Positions 1 through 6,800 of a stretch of DNA of 9,676 nt are shown here, in pieces (the stretch's first letter is position 1; every line of letters begins with the position of its first letter). The notes below the pieces were generated by a model. That model was given only the letters and a program-made list of their open reading frames with translations. It had not been told where the DNA came from and made no database searches. The translations under genes and the position numbers were made by a program. The stretch spans positions 1-9,676 of the forward strand of contig JBGCEF010000040.1 of the NCBI GenBank assembly GCA_045106175.1. Reading direction: 5' to 3'. Source of the DNA: TMED27 sp045106175 (GTDB lineage: Bacteria > Pseudomonadota > Alphaproteobacteria > Micavibrionales > Micavibrionaceae).

Positions 1-3000
1 GTCTGTATCTAAAGAACCCCCTTCAAATAAAATGCTCCTCAAAATACCAGGCGCAAGCACAGACAGTGGGTTGACCGTCACTTGCGCGTCCTTACCCTCC
101 CCCTTCATCGTGTAGGTCGCTGCAAAAAGACCACTAGTGCCACCAAGAATGTTCCCAACAAGCGGAATATCTTTAAGCATGTTATTCAAACCGGATAACG
201 GAATTATCGTTCCGCTCAAATCAACGCCCATCGTACCACTCTCATAACTCCCCTCAAATGTAAGACCAAGGGAATTACCGGACGTGCGACCGTTTTTAAC
301 CTGCAAAACACTATTCTCCGGCTTTGATATCCATTCAAAATCTGCCTCAAGCTTTTCAAATCCTAAACCTTCCCCAGACAACATCTCCGCTGGCCCATTC
401 AGTGACATCGCGGAAATCAACTGCGCAAGACCTGGCGCTTTAACAACCTTAAAATCAGACATTTGCGCCTTGCCCAATAAATCTCGATCAGCATATCCGC
501 GGATTGGCTCTCCATGCACAATCAACGATCCGCCACGAACATTCTGATAAAGCTCAAACGCCTTTAAAAAAGCACCCGCATCATCCGCTTCTAATCTAAA
601 TGTCCGCTTACCATTAACATCAGGCTTAAACCGTAAATAAACACTGCCACTTCCTGCTACTGCATCAAATTCCAACTGGTTAAAACGCCCTTGGTCATTC
701 ATATCCGAAAACACTTTAACTTGAGACACAATCCCATCATCTGATGCTTGAGCGCGCTCTGCCGAAACTGAAATACGCATTGCACCATTATCATTATCTT
801 TCGGCGCTTCGCGATCTCTGTTCAAAAACGGACGCATATCCAAAAACGATGCATTCATAAGTAAATTTAAAACCCCCGCGTCAGTGATTTCAAATTCAAT
901 GTCACCGTTAGTTTTTTCAACCACCATCTTATTCAAACGCCCACCGGAAACCCGTGTTTCATCCCCAAAATTTTTGAAAATAAGCGTAGACGGTGACAAA
1001 GCCACATTAGGAGCCTTAACCGTAAAATCGGTTATTTTCACCAAATTTTCATTCTCAAAAACAGCCTTCAAAGACGCTTCACCCGCTCGCCCCGCAGGCT
1101 TCAAATAATCAAATGGATCAAGAAAATACGTTGAAGCCGTAATATCCGCATCAACTTCTGCAACCGCTTTTCCATCATTATAGCTAGTGTAAGTAACATC
1201 AATATCTGCCGGTCCTGTCAAATAATCATCCAACGCAATGCCTAATGTCTCACGTAAGGCCTGATCCGCAGTCATCTTAGCTTTGGTCTTTGATTTGAAA
1301 GGCTTGTCCTCGGCAAACAAATACTCTTGATAATTCAGCTCAATGGCCCGTCCATCAAGAGCACCACTTCCCTCAAGGCCAAACACCCCATCCTTAACGG
1401 ACAAATCATATGGCCCACCCGAAAGTGCAAGATCCCTAACAATTTGCGGCAAATATATATCCGTCACTGTCGCATCAATATCAATGTCGACATCTTCTTT
1501 TAAAACATCATCACGTGTCGGAAATTTCAACCTGACTGTCGTATCAATATTACCACGAACATCATTAATATCACCATCAAGCTCTAAGCCAATCGGCTCA
1601 TCTGATAGATATGTTAGCATCGATTGAAACGGCCCTTTAACATCCATATCCAAATCAGCCTGCCCCGCATCCTTAACGATAATGTTGGAAAATAAAAGAC
1701 GACCACGTGGCACATCCATATCGAGTATCTTTGCAGAATCTAAATCTATACGAATCGTTGCGGATTTATAATCAAAAGCAGCTTTACCAACACCATTCAT
1801 CGCGGGTGCCATCGTTGTTTTATATTTCACATCCAGATTCTCAAAATCAAAACCCGCCTTTAACTCCTTGAGGTCGATAGACATCTCCTTATTTTGATCT
1901 GGCAATCCAATAACTTCAAAGGTCGTAAAAAGATCACGGAAATCACCATCCAAGATTTTATCAATCACCCATTCTTTAGATTTATCATCTTCCAACGCAG
2001 CGGGCCATAAAGGCACAAGATGCTCATGCTTCATCGCATCGATATCAAGCCGCCCAACAGCCGCAAATCCTTTATCAAAACCGCGCTTATCATGCGCAAT
2101 ATTAACACCGCCTTTCAACGTAATATCACCAACCGTTGCCTTAAGCGCCTCTAGCTTCAATATGTCATTTTCGGCATCATAAAGCGCCTTTACTCCAAAA
2201 TCGTCATAAAGCAAAGGCTCATCAGAAAAATCATCTAATTGCAAAGCCCCGTCATCCGAAAACAAAATAACCTCAGCACTTTTTAATGTAAAATCAGAAT
2301 CAAGCGTTGCTTTCGCCGTTGCATCAAATTGAACCCTATGCCTTTCAAGCTCCTGCAAATTAGGGATTTTATCGCTCAAAAAACGCGTATTAAAATGCGA
2401 TAAAACAGCATCAATTTGAAAAGTTTCAGCCTCCCATCCCGCAAATAAATCCCCTTCAATATTAGGAATAATGTCCTCAGGCGTTTCTGATAAACGCGGT
2501 AAATCAACATCAAATGCCACACGCATTCCGCTAGTTTCACGTTCTAAGCTAATCTGAAATCTGGGAACCTGCCATGATCGTGATAATACCCTGTCATCTA
2601 TCAGAACGCGGGCATCCTCAATTCTAAAAAGGTCTAACTTTGCTAAGTCCCCTTCACGACCGTCTTGCCCCTGACGAAACACATCTAAAATATCATTTAA
2701 AGTCACATTCGCAGACTGCGCACCCGACTCAGCGCTCGCCATGTCAAAATCACCAAGACCAATCGTAAAACTGTTATCCTCAAGGCGATAAACTAATAAA
2801 GAAGGTTTACGCAAAATAAGCCCTTCTGGTGCCACCTGTCCCAAAAGTAACTTCCCCTTATTCAAACTGATAGCCGCACTATCAATAGCAACAATCAAAG
2901 TGCCATCATCGCTCAAAACACGCCCATCATTAAGCCCCAACAACAAAGGACCACGTAAATCCGGCCACTGCAAAACAGCCTTATCAAAATCAACATATGT

Positions 3001-3225
3001 GCCAGATTGCTGATCTTTAAGCGCATCTTTAATCGTCTCTTTTGCGAATGCAATATCAATGGGACCGGCATTTAAGCGCCAAATCAAAACACCTATCGCC
3101 AAAACAACAAATAATAAAACTGTTGCCGAAAGCTCTAAAACGACATGCAAAACATCTCTTACGATATGGGGCTTTTGCTCCGGCTGTTTTTTGACTTCAT
3201 CCATTGACTTTGTACTCTTCTCCAT
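1..3225 (-). CDS. YhdP/AsmA-like (DUF3971 type) membrane-anchored envelope protein, 3' end cut by window
   Basis: The minus strand is open from an ATG at 3225 to base 1, giving 1,075 residues with no stop. A basic, polar N-terminus (residues 1-24) is followed by one hydrophobic segment at about 25-48, then the sequence WRLNAGPIDIAFAKETI, typical of the start of DUF3971 proteins. The rest looks like a long periplasmic beta-rich chain with many alternating hydrophobic and Asp/Gly-rich strands. Residues about 902-962 carry the AsmA-like C-terminal signature (VVKAPGLAQLISAMSL, then GEGLGFEKLEADF), and NPLSVLAPGILRSIL near the edge is the usual end of these proteins, so few residues are probably missing. 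Family knowledge: E. coli YhdP, TamB and YdbH are inner-membrane-anchored bridges that help move phospholipids to the outer membrane. That role is inferred here from family only. A second in-frame ATG lies at 3204. The first is preferred because it gives a fuller cytoplasmic tail, but it has only a weak ribosome site (AAAGTG). Confidence 0.85.
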   Translation of the reverse strand, partial: MEKSTKSMDEVKKQPEQKPHIVRDVLHVVLELSATVLLFVVLAIGVLIWRLNAGPIDIAFAKETIKDALKDQQSGTYVDFDKAVLQWPDLRGPLLLGLNDGRVLSDDGTLIVAIDSAAISLNKGKLLLGQVAPEGLILRKPSLLVYRLEDNSFTIGLGDFDMASAESGAQSANVTLNDILDVFRQGQDGREGDLAKLDLFRIEDARVLIDDRVLSRSWQVPRFQISLERETSGMRVAFDVDLPRLSETPEDIIPNIEGDLFAGWEAETFQIDAVLSHFNTRFLSDKIPNLQELERHRVQFDATAKATLDSDFTLKSAEVILFSDDGALQLDDFSDEPLLYDDFGVKALYDAENDILKLEALKATVGDITLKGGVNIAHDKRGFDKGFAAVGRLDIDAMKHEHLVPLWPAALEDDKSKEWVIDKILDGDFRDLFTTFEVIGLPDQNKEMSIDLKELKAGFDFENLDVKYKTTMAPAMNGVGKAAFDYKSATIRIDLDSAKILDMDVPRGRLLFSNIIVKDAGQADLDMDVKGPFQSMLTYLSDEPIGLELDGDINDVRGNIDTTVRLKFPTRDDVLKEDVDIDIDATVTDIYLPQIVRDLALSGGPYDLSVKDGVFGLEGSGALDGRAIELNYQEYLFAEDKPFKSKTKAKMTADQALRETLGIALDDYLTGPADIDVTYTSYNDGKAVAEVDADITASTYFLDPFDYLKPAGRAGEASLKAVFENENLVKITDFTVKAPNVALSPSTLIFKNFGDETRVSGGRLNKMVVEKTNGDIEFEITDAGVLNLLMNASFLDMRPFLNRDREAPKDNDNGAMRISVSAERAQASDDGIVSQVKVFSDMNDQGRFNQLEFDAVAGSGSVYLRFKPDVNGKRTFRLEADDAGAFLKAFELYQNVRGGSLIVHGEPIRGYADRDLLGKAQMSDFKVVKAPGLAQLISAMSLNGPAEMLSGEGLGFEKLEADFEWISKPENSVLQVKNGRTSGNSLGLTFEGSYESGTMGVDLSGTIIPLSGLNNMLKDIPLVGNILGGTSGLFAATYTMKGEGKDAQVTVNPLSVLAPGILRSILFEGGSLDTD

Positions 3226-3233
3226 CACTTTGA

Positions 3234-3241
3234 TGTATAGT
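3234..3241. promoter_or_regulatory. Candidate overlapping -10 elements of the divergent asmA-like and bcp promoters
   Basis: The 47 bases between the two divergent starts contain TATAGT on the plus strand (3236-3241) and TATACA on the minus strand (3239 down to 3234), so the two best -10 matches lie on top of each other. No good -35 hexamer sits at the right distance for either. TTGACT at 3204-3209 is 26 bases from the plus -10, which is too far. Given the short gap, at least one promoter must reach into the opposite gene. Low confidence in the exact site. Confidence 0.3.
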
Positions 3242-3272
3242 TTTGCAAACAAAAATGAAAGGTTTAAACGCA

Positions 3273-3752
3273 ATGTCAGAGCTAACGATTGGGGATAGCG
3301 CCCCAGACTTCACACTTCCCGCAAATGGCGACACGGAAATTTCGCTTTCATCATTAAGAGGCCAAAAGGTTATCGTCTATTTCTACCCGAAAGACGACAC
3401 ACCCGGCTGCACAAAACAAGCCTGCGGATTTAGCGAAGCCTTATCAAACTTTAACACGCTAAATACACAAATAATCGGCATCTCAAAAGACAGTGTAAAG
3501 AAACACGACAAATTTGTCGAAAAATACAATTTAAAATTCCCACTCGCCTCTGACGAAGAAACAACAACCTGCGAAGATTATGGCGTTTGGAAAGAAAAAA
3601 ATATGTATGGAAAAACATATATGGGCATTGAACGCTCAACATTTATAGTCGATGAGGATGGAAAAATCGAAGCCGTTTGGCACAAAGTAAAAGTACCCGG
3701 CCACATCGAAGCTGTTCAAGAAGCTCTTCAAGACAAAGCGAAAGCGGCCTAA
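3273..3752 (+). CDS. bcp: Bcp-type thiol peroxidase (peroxiredoxin)
   Basis: A 159-residue AhpC/TSA-fold peroxiredoxin of the Bcp/PrxQ class. It reduces hydrogen peroxide and organic hydroperoxides in the cytoplasm using thioredoxin or similar thiols. The peroxidatic cysteine C46 lies in TPGCT and the resolving cysteine C51 in QACGFS, the five-residue spacing of E. coli-like two-cysteine Bcp. YFYPKDDTPG precedes them, KFPLASDEE follows, and the Arg of ERSTFIVDEDG is also present. The length matches the family (about 155 residues). The frame is open further upstream to TTG 3243 and ATG 3255, but ATG 3273 is chosen because AAAGG (3258-3262) precedes it by 10 bases and MSELTIGDSAPDFTLP is the usual N-terminus. 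It is transcribed away from the asmA-like gene and towards a hydrolase, with a shared terminator just downstream. No peroxide-regulator site was recognised. Confidence 0.95.
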   Translation: MSELTIGDSAPDFTLPANGDTEISLSSLRGQKVIVYFYPKDDTPGCTKQACGFSEALSNFNTLNTQIIGISKDSVKKHDKFVEKYNLKFPLASDEETTTCEDYGVWKEKNMYGKTYMGIERSTFIVDEDGKIEAVWHKVKVPGHIEAVQEALQDKAKAA

Positions 3753-3775
3753 ACACCACTCCTAAACCAAACATC

Positions 3776-3815
3776 AAAAAACCTCCTGAAAATAATCTCA
3801 GGAGGTTTTTCTTTT
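3776..3815. terminator. Bidirectional rho-independent terminator between convergent genes
   Basis: A perfect 8-base-pair stem (CCTCCTGA at 3782-3789, TCAGGAGG at 3798-3805) closes an 8-base loop. It is followed on the plus strand by TTTTTCTTTT (3806-3815). On the opposite strand the six A's at 3776-3781 become a U-tract, and these A's can also extend the stem against the first T's. It lies 23 bases after the bcp stop and 24 bases beyond the hydrolase stop on the other strand, so one structure can serve both. Confidence 0.9.
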
Positions 3816-3839
3816 ACGCAGTAAACTTAAACTTTTATT

Positions 3840-4523
3840 TTAACTCGCAAGTGCTTCTTTCATATCTTCAAGGAACACTTCACGGCCTGCTCCGGCCTTA
3901 TTGAGGTGATCGTGAACACGCTCAATCATCTCATCTGTATAACCATGATAGAAATGATTTGCCCCTTCAATCACACGATAATCAAGGCTAATACCTTTTT
4001 GCAGTTGAATTTTATCAACAAAATCCGCAACCGATGCTTCATCAACCACATCATCACGGCTACCTTGCAAAACAAGACCTGATGTTGGACACGGCGCTAA
4101 AAAACTAAAGTCATAAATATTCGCTGGTGGCGCAACAGAGATAAAACCTTCAATCTCGGGACGACGCATCAATAGTTGCATGCCAATCCATGCGCCAAAC
4201 GAAAACCCGCCAACCCAGACATAGGGTGCATTTGGATTAATTTCTTGCATCCAATCAAGCGCAGATGCCGCGTCCGAAAGCTCACCTTCACCACAATCGA
4301 AAATTCCTTGGGAACGACCAACACCGCGCGAATTATAACGCAAAGTCGAAAATCCACGGGCCGTAAAGGCCTGGAATAAATTGTAAGTAATTTTGTTGTT
4401 CATGGTCCCGCCCTGTTCTGGGCTAGGATGTAATATAAGGGCTAAGGGTGCATTTTTTATCTTAGAGTGAGAATAACGACCTTCAAGACGACCACATGGG
4501 CCATTGAAAATAACTTCTGGCAT
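3840..4523 (-). CDS. Alpha/beta-hydrolase superfamily protein (COG2945-like)
   Basis: A 227-residue single-domain alpha/beta hydrolase, probably cytoplasmic because no signal peptide is visible. The triad is readable: nucleophile S108 in GGFSFGAW, acid D157 in GSRDDVV (D158 is the alternative), and H190 in EGANHFYHG. An oxyanion-loop HPSPEQGG (32-39) and LRYNSRGVGRS (61-71) are typical of the small hydrolases annotated as COG2945. The substrate is unknown; esterase or peptidase-like activity is possible and no specific reaction is claimed. ATG 4523 is preceded by GGAAGAAG (4537-4530), a usable ribosome site. The gene is divergent from the cysteine desulfurase and convergent with bcp. From memory, this hydrolase type often sits beside desulfurase or suf genes in alphaproteobacteria, so a link to sulfur or Fe-S metabolism is possible but unproven. 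Confidence 0.85.
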   Translation of the reverse strand: MPEVIFNGPCGRLEGRYSHSKIKNAPLALILHPSPEQGGTMNNKITYNLFQAFTARGFSTLRYNSRGVGRSQGIFDCGEGELSDAASALDWMQEINPNAPYVWVGGFSFGAWIGMQLLMRRPEIEGFISVAPPANIYDFSFLAPCPTSGLVLQGSRDDVVDEASVADFVDKIQLQKGISLDYRVIEGANHFYHGYTDEMIERVHDHLNKAGAGREVFLEDMKEALAS

Positions 4524-4547
4524 AAATACTTCTTCCGATCTTTTTTT

Positions 4548-4565
4548 ATTATATCTCTTGATATA
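4548..4565 (-). promoter_or_regulatory. Hydrolase promoter -10 with overlapping inverted repeat
   Basis: On the minus strand a perfect TATAAT (4553-4548) stands 24 bases before the hydrolase start and just upstream of its ribosome site. No good -35 hexamer is seen 16-18 bases further up. The -10 overlaps an inverted repeat on the plus strand, TATATC (4550-4555), TCTT spacer, GATATA (4560-4565). This may be an operator or a chance product of AT-rich sequence. Confidence 0.4.
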
Positions 4566-4692
4566 TGACTAATACATCCGGACATTTGCCTACGTTATAT
4601 GGAAGCACACGCACAATGTCCATAAAAATCTGCTAAGCTATTGATAAAGCTGTGGATATGATCAAAGTTATGACACATGTAATTAAAAATAA

Positions 4693-4721
4693 TTGCGTTG
4701 CACAATAATCCGCATTATAGG
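4693..4721 (+). promoter_or_regulatory. Candidate promoter for the desulfurase-ferredoxin operon
   Basis: TTGCGT (4693-4698), a 17-base spacer and TATAGG (4716-4721) form a moderate sigma-70 type match. If used, transcription would begin at about 4728, one base before the ATG of the desulfurase, giving a leaderless message. Each hexamer matches only about 4 of 6 consensus bases. An upstream TATGAT (4657-4662) without a good -35 is the alternative. I recognise no IscR, RirA or Irr box in this gap. Confidence 0.35.
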
Positions 4722-4728
4722 TCATACC

Positions 4729-5850
4729 ATGAGTTTTATTTACCTAGACTACAATGCCACAGCGCCAATACGGCCAGAATGCATCACCGCAATGAGCGAT
4801 GTCATGCAAACGGCGCATAACGCGTCCGCGGTTCATTATGCCGGACGAGAGGGGCGTAAAATTGTTGAAAACGCCCGTGAAACCATTGCTAAGCTTGTAA
4901 AACTACCCCCCTCGCAAATCATATTTAACAGCGGAGCAACCGAAGGCAACAACACGGTTTTAAACGCATTTGAAAAAGAATACCCAAATGAATTAATCCT
5001 AGTCTCTAGCATAGAACACCCCAGCGTTTTAGAGACCGAAACGAAAACACAAACCATCCCCGTTACAAAACACGGAATCATAGACTTAAACGCCTTAGAA
5101 ACGCTTTTAACAGACAACAAAATATCCCTTGTTTCCACAATGATGGTCAATAACGAGACAGGCATCATACAACCCATCAAAGACATCGCGGATCTAACGC
5201 ATAAACACGGTGCTCTTTTGCACGTTGACGCCGTACAGGCCGCGGGGCGTATAGCAATAAACGCAGCAGAACTTGAAATAGATTTTCTAACGCTATCCGC
5301 ACATAAAATCGGAGGACCACAAGGCATCGGTGCACTATGTATGCGACTATGCGGCATAACCCCCACCCTTTTACATGGCGGCGGGCAGGAAAAATCAGCC
5401 CGGGCAGGCACTGAAAATGTGGCCGGTATCACTGGTTTTGCAACCGCCACAGATTTAGCCATAAAAGAATTAGAAAACTATCAATCCCGCTTAAGCAAGC
5501 TTCAATCAACCCTAGAAAACGGCCTGAGCAAATTCCCAAATGTTAAAATATACGGTCAAGATCAAAACCGTGTTTGCAACACAACACTCATCTCAATTTC
5601 CGGTCTTTCTTCTGAAACGCTATTGATGAATTTCGACCTCGACAGAATCGCAATTTCAAATGGCTCCGCCTGCTCCAGCGGCAAAGTAGAACCCTCTCAT
5701 GTACTAAAAGCCATGAAAGAAAATGACAATAACGCAAAAGGCGCCTTAAGAATTTCCATGGGATGGAATACGAGTGAAGATGATATAACAACATTTCTAG
5801 ACTCTTTTGCAAAAATCTACGCTCGCATGGAAAGTAAAATCATTGTCTGA
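4729..5850 (+). CDS. Cysteine desulfurase, NifS/IscS family (PLP-dependent)
   Basis: A 373-residue group I cysteine desulfurase. It converts L-cysteine to alanine and carries the sulfur as a persulfide for Fe-S cluster assembly and tRNA thiolation. MSFIYLDYNATAP is the classic N-terminus. Visible key residues are H97 (SSIEHPSV), N142 in NNETG, D167 and Q170 (HVDAVQAAG), the PLP lysine K193 in SAHKIGGPQG, R225 in GGGQEKSARAGTENV, and the catalytic C315 in NGSACSSGKVEPSHVL. SACSSG on a mobile loop is the NifS/IscS arrangement, distinct from SufS. ATG 4729 is chosen over the upstream in-frame TTG 4693 because family proteins start at the YLDYNATAP strand. Only a weak AGG precedes it. Length is close to the family's usual 380-400. 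The stop codon lies inside the next gene, a ferredoxin. No scaffold gene follows, so its sulfur acceptor is not shown locally; mnmA downstream is one candidate. Confidence 0.94.
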   Translation: MSFIYLDYNATAPIRPECITAMSDVMQTAHNASAVHYAGREGRKIVENARETIAKLVKLPPSQIIFNSGATEGNNTVLNAFEKEYPNELILVSSIEHPSVLETETKTQTIPVTKHGIIDLNALETLLTDNKISLVSTMMVNNETGIIQPIKDIADLTHKHGALLHVDAVQAAGRIAINAAELEIDFLTLSAHKIGGPQGIGALCMRLCGITPTLLHGGGQEKSARAGTENVAGITGFATATDLAIKELENYQSRLSKLQSTLENGLSKFPNVKIYGQDQNRVCNTTLISISGLSSETLLMNFDLDRIAISNGSACSSGKVEPSHVLKAMKENDNNAKGALRISMGWNTSEDDITTFLDSFAKIYARMESKIIV

Positions 5851-6181
5851 CATCGAAATCACTTTCATACAGCCCGACGGATCAAGACAAAGAGCAACCG
5901 CGAAAAACAACCAATCCATCATGCAAACCGCATTAGAAAACAAAATCAAGGGCATTGAAGGTCTATGCGGTGGCTGTATCGGTTGCGCAACATGCCATAT
6001 CTACATCCCTGAAGAATGGCAAAGCCGCGTAAACAAAGAAGATAATGAACAATCAGAAGAAGAAAAAGACATGCTGGAAACCGCAGAGAATGTAAAAAAC
6101 ACATCCCGCTTAGGCTGCCAAATAAAACTGACAAAAGCATTGAATCAATTAATAATTTCCTTACCAACAACACAAAAATAA
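5843..6181 (+). CDS. Adrenodoxin-type [2Fe-2S] ferredoxin
   Basis: A 112-residue ferredoxin of the adrenodoxin/Fdx class, a one-electron carrier that supports Fe-S cluster assembly and some oxygenases. Cluster ligands fit C42, C48, C51 and C92: CGGCIGCATCH at 42-52 and SRLGCQI at 88-94, the same spacing as bovine adrenodoxin and E. coli Fdx. MSDIEITFIQPDG is a usual N-terminus, and EEEKDMLETAENV is the acidic helix used for partner docking. The chosen start is TTG 5843, preceded by GGAAAG (5829-5834) at 8 bases. It overlaps the desulfurase stop by 8 bases, so the two are probably translationally coupled. The upstream in-frame TTG 5807 would add 12 residues unlike the family. An additional cysteine, C45, falls one place before the position of the extra cysteine in E. 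coli Fdx. Which Fe-S scaffold it serves is not shown here. Confidence 0.92.
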   Translation: MSDIEITFIQPDGSRQRATAKNNQSIMQTALENKIKGIEGLCGGCIGCATCHIYIPEEWQSRVNKEDNEQSEEEKDMLETAENVKNTSRLGCQIKLTKALNQLIISLPTTQK

Positions 6182-6228
6182 ACACATAAAACCTCACAAA
6201 ATATAAGTTTTACATAAATTTTAATGTA

Positions 6229-6275
6229 GTTTCGAAACGATAATTCTTAAGAATGAGTACTATGTTATGTATAAT
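6229..6275 (+). promoter_or_regulatory. Response-regulator promoter with two palindromes over and above the -35
   Basis: TTAAGA (6247-6252), a 17-base spacer and a perfect TATAAT (6270-6275) form a good promoter with a start near 6282. The -35 lies inside a perfect 12-base palindrome, ATTCTTAAGAAT (6243-6254). A second perfect palindrome, GTTTCGAAAC (6229-6238), is centred 15 bases upstream. Both share a TTC...GAA core, as does TTCTAGAA at 6289-6296 downstream of the predicted start. Such placement suits a repressor or activator site; the binder is unknown. Confidence 0.6.
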
Positions 6276-6311
6276 TAAGATAGGTTCATTCTAGAAAAAA
6301 GGATTCTATTC

Positions 6312-6734
6312 ATGAGTTCTACACACGCAAAAAAATGTAAAAAGATCCTCATCATCGATGACAATCTGTTCATTCTTAATCTTGTTAAAAACATACTACG
6401 AAGCCCTAATTCGATCATCTCCACATCATTAACGGGTGAAGAAGGCTATGAATTAGCATGCATCCAACACCCCGACATCATTTTGCTTGATAGGCGCTTG
6501 GGCGATATTAGCGGCGCAAAAATCCTAAAAAGGATTAAATCCAACCCAGAGCTTCGCGATATCCCTGTCGCCATGATAAGCAGCGATGATAATGATACAG
6601 ACATACTTCAAAGCCTTGGGATGGGCGCTGCCGATTACATCGTCAAACCTTTTAACGCACAAACCGTTATCTCAAAAGTCAAACGACTGATACAAAACAA
6701 GTCATCAAAACAAACTGATTACTACTACGTTTAA
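6312..6734 (+). CDS. Stand-alone receiver-domain response regulator (CheY-like)
   Basis: A 140-residue protein that is essentially one REC domain (about 11-127). The acidic pocket D16-D17 (LIIDDN), phospho-acceptor D60 (IILLDRRL), switch serine S90 (AMISSDD) and K112 (YIVKPF) are all present, so it should be phosphorylated by a histidine kinase or phosphotransfer protein. There is no DNA-binding or enzymatic output domain, so it must act by protein contact or as a phosphate sink, as CheY and DivK-type regulators do. The usual proline four residues after the acceptor is glycine here (DRRLGD). The C-terminal tail SSKQTDYYYV is polar then ends in three tyrosines and valine. AAGGA at 6299-6303, 8 bases before the ATG, supports the start. 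No kinase gene lies in the window, so the pathway cannot be named. Confidence 0.93.
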   Translation: MSSTHAKKCKKILIIDDNLFILNLVKNILRSPNSIISTSLTGEEGYELACIQHPDIILLDRRLGDISGAKILKRIKSNPELRDIPVAMISSDDNDTDILQSLGMGAADYIVKPFNAQTVISKVKRLIQNKSSKQTDYYYV

Positions 6735-6762
6735 CAACACATCATCAAAACCATCTCATTTC

Positions 6763-6791
6763 TTGCAAAATAAGCCCATAAGGCCTATATA
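6763..6791 (+). promoter_or_regulatory. Candidate mnmA promoter
   Basis: TTGCAA (6763-6768), a 17-base spacer and TATATA (6786-6791) give a good sigma-70 type match in the 66-base gap after the response regulator. The predicted start is near 6798, three bases before the mnmA ATG, so the message would be nearly leaderless. There is no terminator before it, so read-through from the response regulator is also possible. Confidence 0.45.
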
Positions 6792-6800
6792 AAGCGCATT

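Noticed and set aside
284..1627. Plus-strand open frames at 284-547, 884-1108 and 1343-1627
   Set aside because: They lie opposite the continuous 1,075-residue minus-strand gene, have Ser/Pro-rich low-information translations and no ribosome sites; they are antisense shadows.
3243..3272. Longer bcp product from TTG 3243 or ATG 3255
   Set aside because: Neither has a ribosome site, and the added residues are not found in the family; ATG 3273 has AAAGG at suitable distance.
3059..3298. Plus-strand frame across the asmA-like start and into bcp
   Set aside because: It overlaps both real genes in the wrong frame and shows no family likeness.
4836..5462. 208-codon minus-strand frame inside the desulfurase
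   Set aside because: Long, but fully antisense to a gene with every catalytic residue in place; its translation is Ser/Cys-rich with no recognisable domain.
6187..6212. TAAAAC...GTTTTA inverted repeat after the ferredoxin as a terminator
   Set aside because: A six-pair AT-rich stem with a 14-base loop and no following U-run is too weak to call.
6243..6254. The palindrome as an Irr-type iron box or a CtrA site
   Set aside because: The half-sites are in the opposite order to TTTAGAA-N3-TTCTAAA, and no TTAA-N7-TTAA is present.
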